Shown: one piece after another, positions 17,907 to 26,575 of the stretch
Numbering within the stretch: the stretch's first letter is position 1
Layout of the letters: the number at the start of each line of letters is the position of its first letter
NCBI GenBank assembly: GCA_903931735.1
Contig: CAIZDL010000071.1
Span: 1 to 33,326 of the forward strand
Reading direction: 5' to 3'
Origin: an uncultured Rhodospirillales bacterium
GTDB lineage: Bacteria > Pseudomonadota > Alphaproteobacteria > Azospirillales > Azospirillaceae
DNA length: 33,326 bases
Translations under genes and position numbers: made by a program
Notes under the pieces: model-generated
The model's database searches: none
What the model was told of the DNA's origin: nothing
The model's input: the letters and a program-made list of their open reading frames with translations, nothing else

Positions 17907-18679
17907 TATCGTGAAGCCATACCGTGAGTGACTGGGGCCAGGGCCAACGTAAGTTGCTTCAGCCAAGTAGCGTAATCGCCGGTAGCTCTCCTGGCGGCGA
18001 GAATGCCGAGGCCGGTCATCTGGGCTACGGTTTTGGGATCGAGGGTGATGACTTGGGCCGGCGGCATTTTAAGCCGTTCGAAGTCGGTCCACGCCTCGCT
18101 GACGCAACTCGCCATTTCAACGATGTAAAGCCCCCGGTCGCGCATCATTTCAATCCGCCTGAACTCGGGCGTGCCGCCGTAGGTGTCAAAAGGTCCGGCC
18201 TTTTTATTGAGCACCAGAATGCGTCGGCAAAACGGGAAGATGCGCTCAACCGTTTCTAAAACCTCCAGCCCCGATGATACCGCCAGCGGTTCGGCGGTAA
18301 TAGGGACGTAGATGTCCATGGTAACGCCGGAATCTTCAAAGAGCGAAGCAAGGTTCGACTTCTCGGCCCAGGAAAGGATTAGCCGGTCCATGTTGGCGCC
18401 AATATCGACGCCGGTATCACCCTCGACGATTTCTTCGGCTAGCCGGTCCCAATAGCTAAAAGCCAGAGATGGATTGGCTCTGATCTCGTCCATCGAGGCG
18501 CCGATCTTGAGCGAAAGCACCTTGTCGGGGCCCATAAATTCGCTAAGCTTCGCCTTGTCATCAGCATCGATCAGGCGTAATGGCCGTCCGGATGCCTCAT
18601 AGATCGCCGCGAGAGCCATCATGAGAACCGACTTTCCGACGCCTCCCTTGCCGTTCGCGACCCAAACTGTATGTGGCAT
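17906..18679 (-). CDS. ParA/TraL-like P-loop ATPase
   Basis: A 257-residue cytosolic ATPase. The deviant Walker A reads ANGKGGVGKSV (8-18), and the second motif is RLIDADDKAKL. Unlike ParA proper, there is no DxPP switch II; the matching place reads DIYVPITAEPL. VLNKKAGPF probably provides the adenine-contact Asn. This divergence recalls TraL/MinD-like NTPases of conjugation or polar positioning systems. AAGGAAG lies a few bases upstream of the ATG, and the stop overlaps the next start (TAATG). It is the first gene of the four-gene cluster, following a promoter-like site and a structured leader. Its partner is probably one of the two membrane proteins encoded downstream. Confidence 0.85.
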   Translation of the reverse strand: MPHTVWVANGKGGVGKSVLMMALAAIYEASGRPLRLIDADDKAKLSEFMGPDKVLSLKIGASMDEIRANPSLAFSYWDRLAEEIVEGDTGVDIGANMDRLILSWAEKSNLASLFEDSGVTMDIYVPITAEPLAVSSGLEVLETVERIFPFCRRILVLNKKAGPFDTYGGTPEFRRIEMMRDRGLYIVEMASCVSEAWTDFERLKMPPAQVITLDPKTVAQMTGLGILAARRATGDYATWLKQLTLALAPVTHGMASR

Positions 18680-18717
18680 GACGCTTCCTTCGCAACCTGT
18701 TGTCGTTTAACTAAAAG

Positions 18718-18954
18718 GCTAATTCAGGGGCGCCCGGCACCGTTCCGCATTCGCAAACCTGCGAGGACGTTGCCGGTGCACAGCCAAGGGTAGGGGGGCT
18801 GGTCAATCTGCCGGGGCGCCAAGAGTAGCTCACACATAGTTCCGTCTCACCGAAAAACGCCGAGCCTTGAAGTCGTGGTGGACAAAACGAAACAGGGACC
18901 AAAGGGCTAAGGCGTTTTATTCGGAGTAGCCTGTGGAAGCTCACACCTCCGCGC
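18718..18954 (-). ncRNA. Candidate structured RNA or leader of the ATPase cluster
   Basis: The stretch can fold strongly. The outer stem is 18729-18739 with 18809-18820 (one bulge). A competing inner stem pairs 18737-18742 with 18774-18779. Small hairpins lie at 18752-18763 and 18781-18801. A long imperfect stem of about 15 pairs joins 18850-18866 to 18904-18924. A promoter-like site lies just upstream on the reverse strand. I could not match it to 6S, tmRNA, SRP or RNase P RNA. A 94-residue frame across it (18711-18995) has no coding features. Confidence 0.35.
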
Positions 18955-18960
18955 ACGGCG

Positions 18961-18989
18961 ATCATAACCGAAAAACCGGGTGGCAACAA
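18961..18989 (-). promoter_or_regulatory. Sigma70-like promoter for the structured RNA or ATPase cluster
   Basis: On the reverse strand TTGTTG (18989-18984) and TATGAT (18966-18961) are separated by 17 bases. Transcription would begin near 18954, giving a leader of about 275 bases before the first ATPase gene unless the RNA ends earlier. Confidence 0.45.
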
Positions 18990-19161
18990 TTCCAAAAAAG
19001 TAATGTCCCGCCAATTTTATGATTTTGGTGATATTGACCGTGAACGGAGCGGAAATTACCGGTTTTGCGAGGCTTATGGCGGGGGGAAAAGCCTGCCCGG
19101 AGGTCGCCGAGAATCGATTTTACGCCTGACTCGGACACCCGATATCTATCGAACCAGATGA

Positions 19162-21369
19162 TCAACCGATTGCCGTTGAAGGCTTCAGAAGATCTTGCTG
19201 GCGGCGGGCTTCTCGGTGAGCGTCGGCCACCCGGCGAAGCCCCGGCAACTCAAACCAGGGCTCAATCTCGCAGCGGGTAAAGTGCGCGGCGAAGGCCAGT
19301 GGCGTCACCGCTTTGCTAAACAGGTAGCCCTGGGAATAGCGGCAATTGCGTTCCATCAGGATGAGCGCTTGCTCGGCGGTTTCAACACCCTCGGCAACCA
19401 CCGAGAAGCCAAGGCTCCCGGCTAACCCAATGATGGTATTGATAATTGCAGTATCGGTGGCATTGCTCGCGATGTCGCGCACAAAGGAGCGATCAATTTT
19501 CAGCGTATCGATGGGAAAGCGTTTAAGGTATGCCAGTGACGAATAGCCGGTGCCGAAATCGTCGATGGCCAAGCGGACCCCCAGTGCCTTGAGCCGGCGT
19601 AGAGTTTCAACCGCTCTCGTCATGTCGACCATCATCGCGCCTTCGGTCAACTCCAGTTCTAGGTGCTCGGGCGGTAAGCCGGTTTCGTCGAGAATCTGGC
19701 GCACCAGACGGATGATCCGGCTGTCATGAAATTGGCGGGGCGACAGGTTGACGGCCATAACGTCGAGGCAAATGCCGTTTTTTCGCCAGAATTGCGCCTG
19801 TCGGCACGCCTGCCGCAGCGTCCATTCGCCAATTTGGGCGATCTGGCCGGTATCTTCGGCAACCGGAATAAAGTTCGATGGCGGCACCATTCCTAATGTT
19901 TGGTGCGGCCAGCGGATCAACGCCTCGGCACCGACGACCCGGCCGGTTTCGAGATCAAATTTTGGCTGGTAGTGAAGGACGAACTCTTCCCGTAAAATTG
20001 CGTGGCGAATATCGTGCTCAAGATCAAGCCGTTGCATCGATTGCTCGCACATTTCAGCGGCATAAAGGCTGAAACGTTGGGGGGGCGATCGTTTGGTGTG
20101 ATACATCGCAAGATCCGCACAGCGGATCAAACCATCTGCGTTGTCGGAGTCCCCCGGATAAAAGGCAATCCCGATGCTGGGTGAGCAGTATAGTTCGCGC
20201 TCCAATAACGGAAATGGGTCGCTAAACGCATAAAGTAATTTCTCTGCTAAGTATGATGCAGAAAACCGTTCGCTAATATTTGGTATTATCATAACAAATT
20301 CATCGCCACCATATCGGCCGACCGTATCCGACGCCCCGCAGGAACTCCGGAGTCGCCGTGCGACTTGTCGAAGCAACTCATCCCCGGCCCGGTGGCCAAG
20401 TGAATCGTTGACTTGTTTGAAGCGATTAAGATCGATGAAGGCTACGGCGACGCGCTCGCCTTTGCTTTCAGCGTTGCGGATCGCTTGATCTAAACGTTCA
20501 TGAAGCAGGTGCCGGTTTGGCAAGTTGGTCAGGCCGTCAAAATTGGCCCGATAGCGGATGCGGTCCTCTTGCTGTTTGCGTTCCGTGATGTCGGAGCAGG
20601 TAACGATATAAAATTCCGTGTCGCCGCCGGGGCCGCGCACAGTCGTCACCGAAACCCACGCTGAAAAGGGAACGTAATCGGGACGGACGCAGTTAAGTTC
20701 CCCGCGCCAATGGCCGGTTATGGTGGCATCGGCGCAAATACGCTGAAGAAGCCCGCTTTCACTAAACCCATGGGTTGATAATAAAGGTGCAAACCCGATA
20801 ATCTCGCTTCTTTGTTGCCCTGTGATCGTTAGATAAGCTTGGTTGGCCGCGCAGACTTTAAAGGTGTGATCGGCAACTAAAATTCCTTCTGAAACACTTT
20901 CAAATGCTGTGGCAAGCAATCGAATTTCTTTTTCAGCAGTCATTCGCGCGGTAATGTCGGTGACCATGCCTTCATAGTAAAGGATACGGCCTCTTTCATT
21001 GCGAACGCAGCGGGCGCTTTCTTCAATCCAGATAACCTAGTGATCGCGGCGATAAACTTGAGCTTGAAAGTCCGTGACCACACCATCGCGAGCCATGATT
21101 GTCGCGAAATCGTGGCGTCGGTTGGGGTCGACGTAGAGCTGGCCGGCGATGTCGGTAAAGGACGCGATCAGATGATTGGGCCCGTCAAAGCCATACATTC
21201 GGGCCAAAGCGGGGTTGACACGAATGTATTGGCCATCAACCGTAGTTTGGTAGATACCCTCGACTGCGTTTTCAAAGATGCTGCGGTAATGACTATCTTC
21301 GCCGACCCGGGAGCTGGCCCCCAGCTCTTGCTCGCCGCACGACAACGCATCGGGACCCTCAGCCGTCAT
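19162..21369 (-). pseudogene. PAS-PAS-GGDEF-EAL cyclic-di-GMP protein interrupted by an amber codon
   Basis: One continuous frame of 736 codons is broken by a single TAG at 21037-21039. Before it lies a PAS domain (FENAVEGIYQTTVDGQ, VNPALARMYGF, ending QAQVYRRDH). After it the PAC part resumes in the same frame (VIWIEESARCVRNERG, YYEGMVTDITAR). A second PAS, GGDEF (20296-20310) and EAL (19918-19926, with NLSPRQF, ELTEG, DDFGTGYSSL, KID and AEGVE) follow, all with catalytic residues intact. The GGDEF inhibitory-site position is GASD, not RxxD. A CAG to TAG change explains the stop. Translation could restart at ATG 20967, giving a 601-residue protein without the first PAS. The ATG at 21369 is my start; TTG at 21414 is an alternative. 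Confidence 0.88.
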
Positions 21370-21537
21370 GGGCCCGCATAGTCCCTTGCCTGCATATTGG
21401 TCCCTGTTATCCAATTCGGCCCCTGTTGCCTTATGAGGCGATGGTTATCCCGTCCGAACGCGCCTAAAGCAGCGGCGCTTACGGAGGTTTTTAGGAGAAT
21501 AATATCAGTGGCGCTGCGTTGCAATAAAGGAAATATC

Positions 21538-22272
21538 TTAGTATTGACGGATCAGGCCCACCAGTCTGCCTTGGACATTGACCCGATCGGCGCCAAAAAT
21601 GCGTGTTTCGTAGGCAGGATTGGCGGGTTCGAGTGCAATTGCCTTCCCCTTGCGCCGCAAACGTTTGAGAGTAACCTCGGCCGCATCGACCAAAGCCACG
21701 ACGATGGTGCCACTTTCGGCTGTTTCGCAGCGCAAAATAATCACCGTGTCGCCGTCCAGAATCCCAGCGTCGATCATCGAATCCCCGGTCACCTTGAGCG
21801 CATAATGCTCGCCAGGGTTTAGCATCGATGCCGGAATGCTAATGGTGCTGCTATGATCGCGAAGGGCTTCAATTGGCATTCCGGCGGAGATCCGGCCGTA
21901 AAGTGGCAGCGACACGACGTCGACACCGTCTGCCACCTCGCGTCCCGGCAGGGCGCCGGAGAAATCGCCCTTGATCACGTTTGGTTGGAATTTTGGCGGT
22001 TGTTCGGAGCCGCCGGCGTCCCCGGTGTCGGGTGCCAAAATTTCTGTTGTTGGAATGCCATCGGGCAGGCGGATCACTTCCAGCGCCCGCGCCCGGTGGG
22101 CAAGGCGCCGAATGAATCCTCGCTCCTCGAGGCCGGTGATTAAGCGGTGGATGCCCGACTTCGACTTGAGATGAAGGGCGTCTTTCATTTCATCAAAGGA
22201 TGGTGAAATGCCGCCCTGTTTCAGGTGATGGTTGATAAAAAGCAGGAGTTCTTGTTGCTTTCGGGTTAACAT
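21538..22272 (-). CDS. lexA: SOS repressor LexA
   Basis: A 244-residue LexA, near the usual alphaproteobacterial length and longer than the E. coli protein. The N-terminal winged helix begins [19 protein letters not shown] with [11 protein letters not shown] and [19 protein letters not shown]. The self-cleavage bond is Ala130-Gly131 (GRISAGMP). The catalytic Ser165 is in GDSMIDAG and Lys203 in VTLKRL. It represses DNA-damage genes and cleaves itself when RecA is active. A perfect SOS box and a weaker one lie 39-78 bases upstream, so it should regulate itself. Confidence 0.96.
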   Translation of the reverse strand: MLTRKQQELLLFINHHLKQGGISPSFDEMKDALHLKSKSGIHRLITGLEERGFIRRLAHRARALEVIRLPDGIPTTEILAPDTGDAGGSEQPPKFQPNVIKGDFSGALPGREVADGVDVVSLPLYGRISAGMPIEALRDHSSTISIPASMLNPGEHYALKVTGDSMIDAGILDGDTVIILRCETAESGTIVVALVDAAEVTLKRLRRKGKAIALEPANPAYETRIFGADRVNVQGRLVGLIRQY

Positions 22273-22310
22273 TGGCTACCCCCCAAGGTCGCGGCGTTGG
22301 GCTAAGGCCC

Positions 22311-22325
22311 GAACAAAAGCTAAAC
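22311..22325. promoter_or_regulatory. Degenerate second SOS box
   Basis: GAAC-N7-AAAC, the reverse complement of GTTT-N7-GTTC, so one half is perfect and the other has one mismatch. It lies 11 bases from the perfect box and 39 bases from the lexA start. Paired LexA sites at lexA are common in other bacteria. Confidence 0.45.
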
Positions 22326-22335
22326 AACGCTTCAT

Positions 22336-22350
22336 GTTCTAGTTTGGTTC
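22336..22350. promoter_or_regulatory. SOS box (LexA operator) of lexA
   Basis: GTTC at 22336-22339, seven bases, GTTC at 22347-22350: an exact match to the alphaproteobacterial LexA site. It lies 64 bases upstream of the lexA ATG and 129 bases upstream of the divergent small gene at 22479. Confidence 0.85.
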
Positions 22351-22478
22351 GCGTTCCTCGTCAAGCCCTCAACGACCGTCGACGGAAGTTTTTTTGCTTG
22401 GTGCGCGGAAATCGTTGTAAATTTTCAAGGGGCGTCCTTATAGTGACCCATTGAAATAATTGACCTGTGGAGAATTCC

Positions 22479-22673
22479 ATGTCGACTGCTGTCGCCGGTG
22501 CAAGCACCTTTACGCCTCCGGTGGCCGCAAATCAGCCGCTCCGTACCAAATCGGGCGGGGTCGATAAGGACCACGATGGTGATGCCGGGGGTGCGGAAAA
22601 GAGCGCCGCCGCCCCCAAGCTAAGCCCGCCGGTTGATCCTAATCGCGGGCGCAAGCTCGATGTGTTGGCTTAG
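22479..22673 (+). CDS. Small hypothetical protein, divergent from lexA
   Basis: A 64-residue protein starting MSTAVAGASTFTPP, with a charged centre (KDHDGDAGG) and a Pro-rich C-terminal half. No membrane segment, signal or domain is visible, and it is probably disordered. GGAGA lies about six bases upstream of the ATG at 22479. An ATG at 22467 would overlap that binding site. It shares the intergenic region with lexA, so the SOS box might also affect it, but 129 bases is far for direct repression. Function unknown. Confidence 0.65.
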   Translation: MSTAVAGASTFTPPVAANQPLRTKSGGVDKDHDGDAGGAEKSAAAPKLSPPVDPNRGRKLDVLA

Positions 22674-22693
22674 GCCGCTTCCGGTCGTAACCC

Positions 22694-23542
22694 TCAACGG
22701 GCTGTCAAGTTGCGGGGCTGGCTAGCGGCGGTGTTCGCCGTGGCTAGGGAAAGCTGCGCCGAAATCCAAGCGAGGGCGGCATCGACGGTGGCGGCGTTGT
22801 CACCGGGCTCGGGGGCTGGGCGGTCGATCATCAGGACGGGGATGCCAAGCCGGCGGGCGGCGGCGATTTTGGCATAAGTGGCGTCTCCGCCGCTGTTTTT
22901 ACTCACGATCATGTCGACATGGGCGCTTTTGAAGAGCGCTTCCTCATCGGCTTCGCCAAACGGCCCTCGGGCGAGAATAATTTCAAAGCCGCTGAAGCTA
23001 CCGCAACGATTGGCTCCGCTGTTATCGGCCCTGTTGTCATCGGGCGGGTCTATCATGCGGGCGATCAGGCGCAGGCCGGGTGAACCAGCAAACCGTGCCA
23101 ATTCCTGGCGCCCCACGGCGAGAAAAACGGTCTGGCCGGCGGCGGGCAGGGCCTTGGCAGCCGCGTCTATGTCGGGCACTCCATGCCAGAGGTCGCCGGT
23201 CACGCGCTCCCAGGCCGGGCGGAGCAGTTGCAGGCGGGGCACCCCGGCGCTGTTACAGGCGAGAGCGGCATTACGCGAAATGGTTGCAGCGAATGGGTGC
23301 GTTGCATCGACCACCAGATCAATCGCCGCCGACTCGAGATAAGCCGCGAGTCCGGCGGCTCCACCAAAGCCGCCAACCCGGATTTCGCCGGGCGGCAGGC
23401 GATGCGCCACCGTGCGTCCGGCCAGGGATGTTATCACCGTCAGGCCCGGGTGTTCGGCCGGTTTTTGGGCCAACTGTTCGGCCAGGGCCAGTGATTCGGT
23501 GGTGCCGCCCAGCAGCAGGAGGCGTGATTTGGTGTGCGTCAA
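22694..23542 (-). CDS. cobK: Precorrin-6A (or cobalt-precorrin-6A) reductase
   Basis: A 282-residue CobK/CbiJ-family enzyme that uses NAD(P)H to reduce the macrocycle during corrin synthesis. Visible family motifs are LLLGGTTESLALAEQL near the N-terminus, VVDATHPFAATISRNA, FLAVGRQEL, and the C-terminal IVSKNSGGDATYAKIAAAR followed by IPVLMIDRP. Its start overlaps the cbiD stop by four bases (ATGA). It pairs with CbiD, which belongs to the cobalt-early (anaerobic) route, so the substrate is probably cobalt-precorrin-6A, in which case cbiJ would be the better name. No other cobalamin gene is in the window. Confidence 0.93.
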   Translation of the reverse strand: MTHTKSRLLLLGGTTESLALAEQLAQKPAEHPGLTVITSLAGRTVAHRLPPGEIRVGGFGGAAGLAAYLESAAIDLVVDATHPFAATISRNAALACNSAGVPRLQLLRPAWERVTGDLWHGVPDIDAAAKALPAAGQTVFLAVGRQELARFAGSPGLRLIARMIDPPDDNRADNSGANRCGSFSGFEIILARGPFGEADEEALFKSAHVDMIVSKNSGGDATYAKIAAARRLGIPVLMIDRPAPEPGDNAATVDAALAWISAQLSLATANTAASQPRNLTAR

Positions 23543-24618
23543 GCGGTCGTGCTCCCGGTATCGTACCGTCCAACCAAGGTTCCTGTGCGGTTGAATATCG
23601 CAATCTCGATCGGTACTTGTTTCGATGTTGCCTCAAATGCAACCGCCCATGCCCGTGCGGCGATGGCGGTGGCCAGCGGTAATCCCTCGCTTTGGGTAAG
23701 CTCCAGGACCGTCAGCGCGGTGTTGGCTGCGCGCACGGCCACCACTTGGTCGGGGCTGCCCCCGATTTCGGCCACGATGCCGGCCAGCCAGCGAAAATCA
23801 ATGTCGCTGGCTTTGGAGTGGAGGTTGAGGTGTCCGGCCGCGAGTTTGGTGGTTTTAGCGAACCCCCCGCCGATGGTTAATTTTTCCACCGGATGCCGGC
23901 GTAAATAGGTGAGCAACCCACCCATGAAATCCCCCACATCGATCACGGCCAAATCGGGAAGGCCGGGATAAAGGGTTCGGACGCCCATTTCAGAGGCGGC
24001 GCCGGTCACGGCAACAAGATGATGCAGGCCCGAGGCGCGGGCGACATCAACCGCACGATGGATCGAGTCGACCCAGGCGGCGCAGGAGTAGGGCACCACA
24101 ATGCCGGTGGTCCCGAGTATGGACAGCCCCCCGACAATGCCCAGACGGCCATTGAGCGTCTTTAAGGCAAGTTCGGCACCGCCGGGGATGGAAATCTCGA
24201 TCTCGGCGTCTTTCAGGCCAAGATTGTCCGCGATCATCGCGCGTGGGCCGGGGTTGATCGCGGGCTCGCCCACCGCCAGGGGCAATCCTGGCCGCGTCAC
24301 GGTGCCAACCCCTTCCCCGGCGCGAAAAGACAATCCGCTTCCGGGCGGCCGTAATCGCACCCGCACCACCACGAGGCAGCCATGGGTCACGTCGGGGTCG
24401 TCGCCCGCGTCCTTGATGACGGTCGCCTCGGCCCAGCCATCGCCGATAACAGGGCGGAGCAGCGGGAAGGAGGGGGTCTGGCCACCGGGCAGGCGCACGG
24501 TTACCGGGTCGGGAAACCGACCGGTTCGCAGCGCCTCGGCTGCGGCTGCCGCAGCGGCGGTGGCCGAGGCTCCGGTGGTCCAGCCATGTCGAAGTGGGGG
24601 CGCGCAAGCGACTGTCAT
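23539..24618 (-). CDS. cbiD: Cobalt-precorrin-5B C1-methyltransferase CbiD
   Basis: A 359-residue enzyme that methylates C-1 in the cobalt-early route to cobalamin. The N-terminal RHGWTTGASATAAAAAA is the family hallmark. INPGPRAMI, the GGLSILGTTGIVVPYS region and GGGFAKTTKLAAGHLNLH are also as expected. Length is normal. It heads a two-gene unit with cobK. In the 210 bases upstream I see no cobalamin riboswitch, only a hairpin at 24682-24696. Confidence 0.95.
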   Translation of the reverse strand: MTVACAPPLRHGWTTGASATAAAAAAAEALRTGRFPDPVTVRLPGGQTPSFPLLRPVIGDGWAEATVIKDAGDDPDVTHGCLVVVRVRLRPPGSGLSFRAGEGVGTVTRPGLPLAVGEPAINPGPRAMIADNLGLKDAEIEISIPGGAELALKTLNGRLGIVGGLSILGTTGIVVPYSCAAWVDSIHRAVDVARASGLHHLVAVTGAASEMGVRTLYPGLPDLAVIDVGDFMGGLLTYLRRHPVEKLTIGGGFAKTTKLAAGHLNLHSKASDIDFRWLAGIVAEIGGSPDQVVAVRAANTALTVLELTQSEGLPLATAIAARAWAVAFEATSKQVPIEIAIFNRTGTLVGRYDTGSTTA

Positions 24619-24681
24619 GGCGTCACCATAGCGGACCCTTCGCAGGCGCGAGGCAAATTTTTTGACGGGAGGACGAGGAAG

Positions 24682-24696
24682 GGGAGCAGCGCTCCC
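24682..24696. other. Short perfect hairpin between cbiD and the channel gene
   Basis: GGGAGC and GCTCCC flank three bases. A weaker inverted repeat (TTCGC/GCGAA) follows within 25 bases. Neither is followed by a clear T run. Role unknown; it may influence either divergent gene. Confidence 0.3.
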
Positions 24697-24828
24697 GGGC
24701 CGGCTTCGCGTAAAAGAAGCGAAACATCAGGTCTTTTACGGACTCGCCAGTTCCGAAGTGGTGGGGGATCGTGCTACGGTCAGCCGTTGACACTCTGATC
24801 AACCACACTTTCGCCTCCGGGATGGCGC

Positions 24829-25803
24829 ATGGAGCATCAGCCTCACCATTACCCGCATTCGGGGCACCCCGATCATCGCCATCATCCGTCCCAGCGTGGA
24901 TGGGTGGGGGGCGTGGTTTTTACTGCGTTTTTATTGAGCGTCATCGCCCTTTCGATTAAGGCGGTGGCCGGTACGCTGGCGTTTGTTTTGCTCGGCTCGG
25001 TGATTTTTGTGGTGGCGGTGTTTCACCGGGTGTTTCCTGGTAGCCGGTTCTTCACCCTGTCATTGGTCAATTTTATTGGGATTTATGCGTGCATTTTTGC
25101 GGTGATCGTTGAAAGTAACTTCACGATGATCAGCCAGCGCGAACAGGCGCTTGGTTTTATATTGCCTTTATTGGCATTTCTTGGGGGGGCCTGTATTCGG
25201 GCGCGCACGGTGCGGCACATTGTGGTTTCTCGCCGGCCTCGCCACAATTCCCATTTTGGCGAGATATTTCTTTGGCTGTTGCCGATGGCGGGTATGGTTG
25301 CTTTGACATTTGCTCTGCCGGGCGGTCATATGGGCGGGGCTCTCCCAAATATTCCCTTTGTGGCCTTTCAGGGCGTTGTGGCGGTGATTGTGTTGTTTGT
25401 CAGCCGCGATATTGCGATATTTTTACTTGATATCGGTTTATTGTTTGAAGGGTTTTTTGCTCAGGCATCGCGGCTGGTGATGCCGGCTTTCGCTTTTCTT
25501 ACATTTTATTCTCTGTTGGTGATTATATTTGCCGCTCTCTACTCGATTGTTCAGCGTATTTCGCCGGGAGCTGATTTTTTGGCCAGTGGTATTGCCCGCA
25601 CCTTGACATTTGCCGAGTGTCTTTATTATTCGGTGGTTACCCTCAGCACGGTTGGCTATGGCGATATTCAACCAATCAGCGGGCCGGCGCGGTTCGTGAG
25701 CGCCGTTGAAATCGTAATGGGGGTGTTGTTGCTGTTGTTTGGCTTCAGCGCGATCATTCGGCACACGCCGGCCAACACCCGCACTCCGCCGGAAGATTTT
25801 TAG
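24829..25803 (+). CDS. K+ channel-like membrane protein with His-rich N-terminus
   Basis: A 324-residue protein with about seven hydrophobic helices. Near the C-terminus are the pore helix and selectivity filter TVGYGD (274-279), flanked by membrane helices as in two-helix potassium channel domains. The filter sequence is the exact potassium signature, so K+ conduction is likely. The first 20 residues contain eight histidines (HHYPHSGHPDHRHH pattern), a possible metal- or pH-sensing tail. There is no RCK/TrkA-N regulatory domain. A TTGACA hexamer lies about 40 bases upstream, without a good -10. The start has no strong ribosome binding site. Confidence 0.85.
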   Translation: MEHQPHHYPHSGHPDHRHHPSQRGWVGGVVFTAFLLSVIALSIKAVAGTLAFVLLGSVIFVVAVFHRVFPGSRFFTLSLVNFIGIYACIFAVIVESNFTMISQREQALGFILPLLAFLGGACIRARTVRHIVVSRRPRHNSHFGEIFLWLLPMAGMVALTFALPGGHMGGALPNIPFVAFQGVVAVIVLFVSRDIAIFLLDIGLLFEGFFAQASRLVMPAFAFLTFYSLLVIIFAALYSIVQRISPGADFLASGIARTLTFAECLYYSVVTLSTVGYGDIQPISGPARFVSAVEIVMGVLLLLFGFSAIIRHTPANTRTPPEDF

Positions 25804-25958
25804 GGCCGGCTGATTTGTCTCAGGTCCGGCGCGGGCGGGAGGCACTGCCAGTGTGTTATGATGCTCCGGTAACGCAAGTCTGTTATGCTTAGCTGTCGAA
25901 GTCGGATGCCTACGCTCAGTCCCGATGCTCCCCCCTCCGAGACCGATAAGGACGTGTC

Positions 25959-26513
25959 ATGACCGCACCTGCCTTGCGTCCCAGTGCATCGCTGAAGTCG
26001 GCGCAGCGTCGCTCGTTGTCTGAGTTGACGGGATCGCCAAGCGTGGCTTCTGCCGATCTTGGGCGCCAATATATCGTGTTTGCTATCGATGCGCAGGAAT
26101 ATGCCATCGACGTTATGGTGGTCCGTGAGATTCGCGGGTGGGTTCAGGAGTCCAAGCTGCCCAACTTGCCGCCCCACATTCGCGGCGTGATCAATCTGCG
26201 CGGAATGGTGATCCCGATTCTGGATTTGCGGTCGCGATTTGGGTTCGAGTCGGGGGATGTCGGCACCCGCAACGTCGTGATCATCATGCAGGTGGCGGAT
26301 CGCACCGTTGGTGTGTTGGTGGACGCGATCACCGAAATTTTGACACTCTCGCTCGATCACCTGAAACCGGTGCCCGAGATGGGGCTGGGGGGTGCAGACT
26401 GCGCCTTTCTGACCGGTGTTTATGTCCTTGGTGAGCGGTTGCTTGCGCTGCTCGATGTGGAATTGTTGATTCTTGGCCAGCATCTTTCGCCGGAGGACAT
26501 GGCTTCCGCCTGA
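25959..26513 (+). CDS. CheW-like chemotaxis coupling protein
   Basis: A 184-residue protein with an N-terminal extension of about 35 residues followed by one CheW domain. The domain shows QYIVFAIDAQEYAIDVMVVREI, LPPHIRGVINLRGMVIPILDLR, and DRTVGVLVDAITEIL, all typical of CheW. Such proteins link methyl-accepting receptors to the CheA kinase at the membrane. No cheA, receptor or other che gene is in the window, so it is an orphan or a paralogue serving a receptor array encoded elsewhere. Confidence 0.92.
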   Translation: MTAPALRPSASLKSAQRRSLSELTGSPSVASADLGRQYIVFAIDAQEYAIDVMVVREIRGWVQESKLPNLPPHIRGVINLRGMVIPILDLRSRFGFESGDVGTRNVVIIMQVADRTVGVLVDAITEILTLSLDHLKPVPEMGLGGADCAFLTGVYVLGERLLALLDVELLILGQHLSPEDMASA

Positions 26514-26575
26514 TCACGACGGGCCTTGCGCAAGGGGGCTCGACAGTGAGGGGGGGCGTGGTCCATGGTTGGGTC

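Noticed and set aside
14464-18679. Chromosome partitioning locus (parAB)
   Set aside because: No ParB-like gene, no parS-like site recognised, and neighbours are membrane proteins.
18718-18954. 6S RNA, tmRNA, group II intron or RNase P RNA
   Set aside because: None of the diagnostic motifs (tag peptide, domain V, RNase P core) is visible; only strong pairing is supported.
18711-18995. 94-residue reverse frame upstream of the first ATPase
   Set aside because: It runs straight through the self-complementary stretch, is Cys/Pro/Arg-rich without domain features, and has no good start; base-pairing explains the region better.
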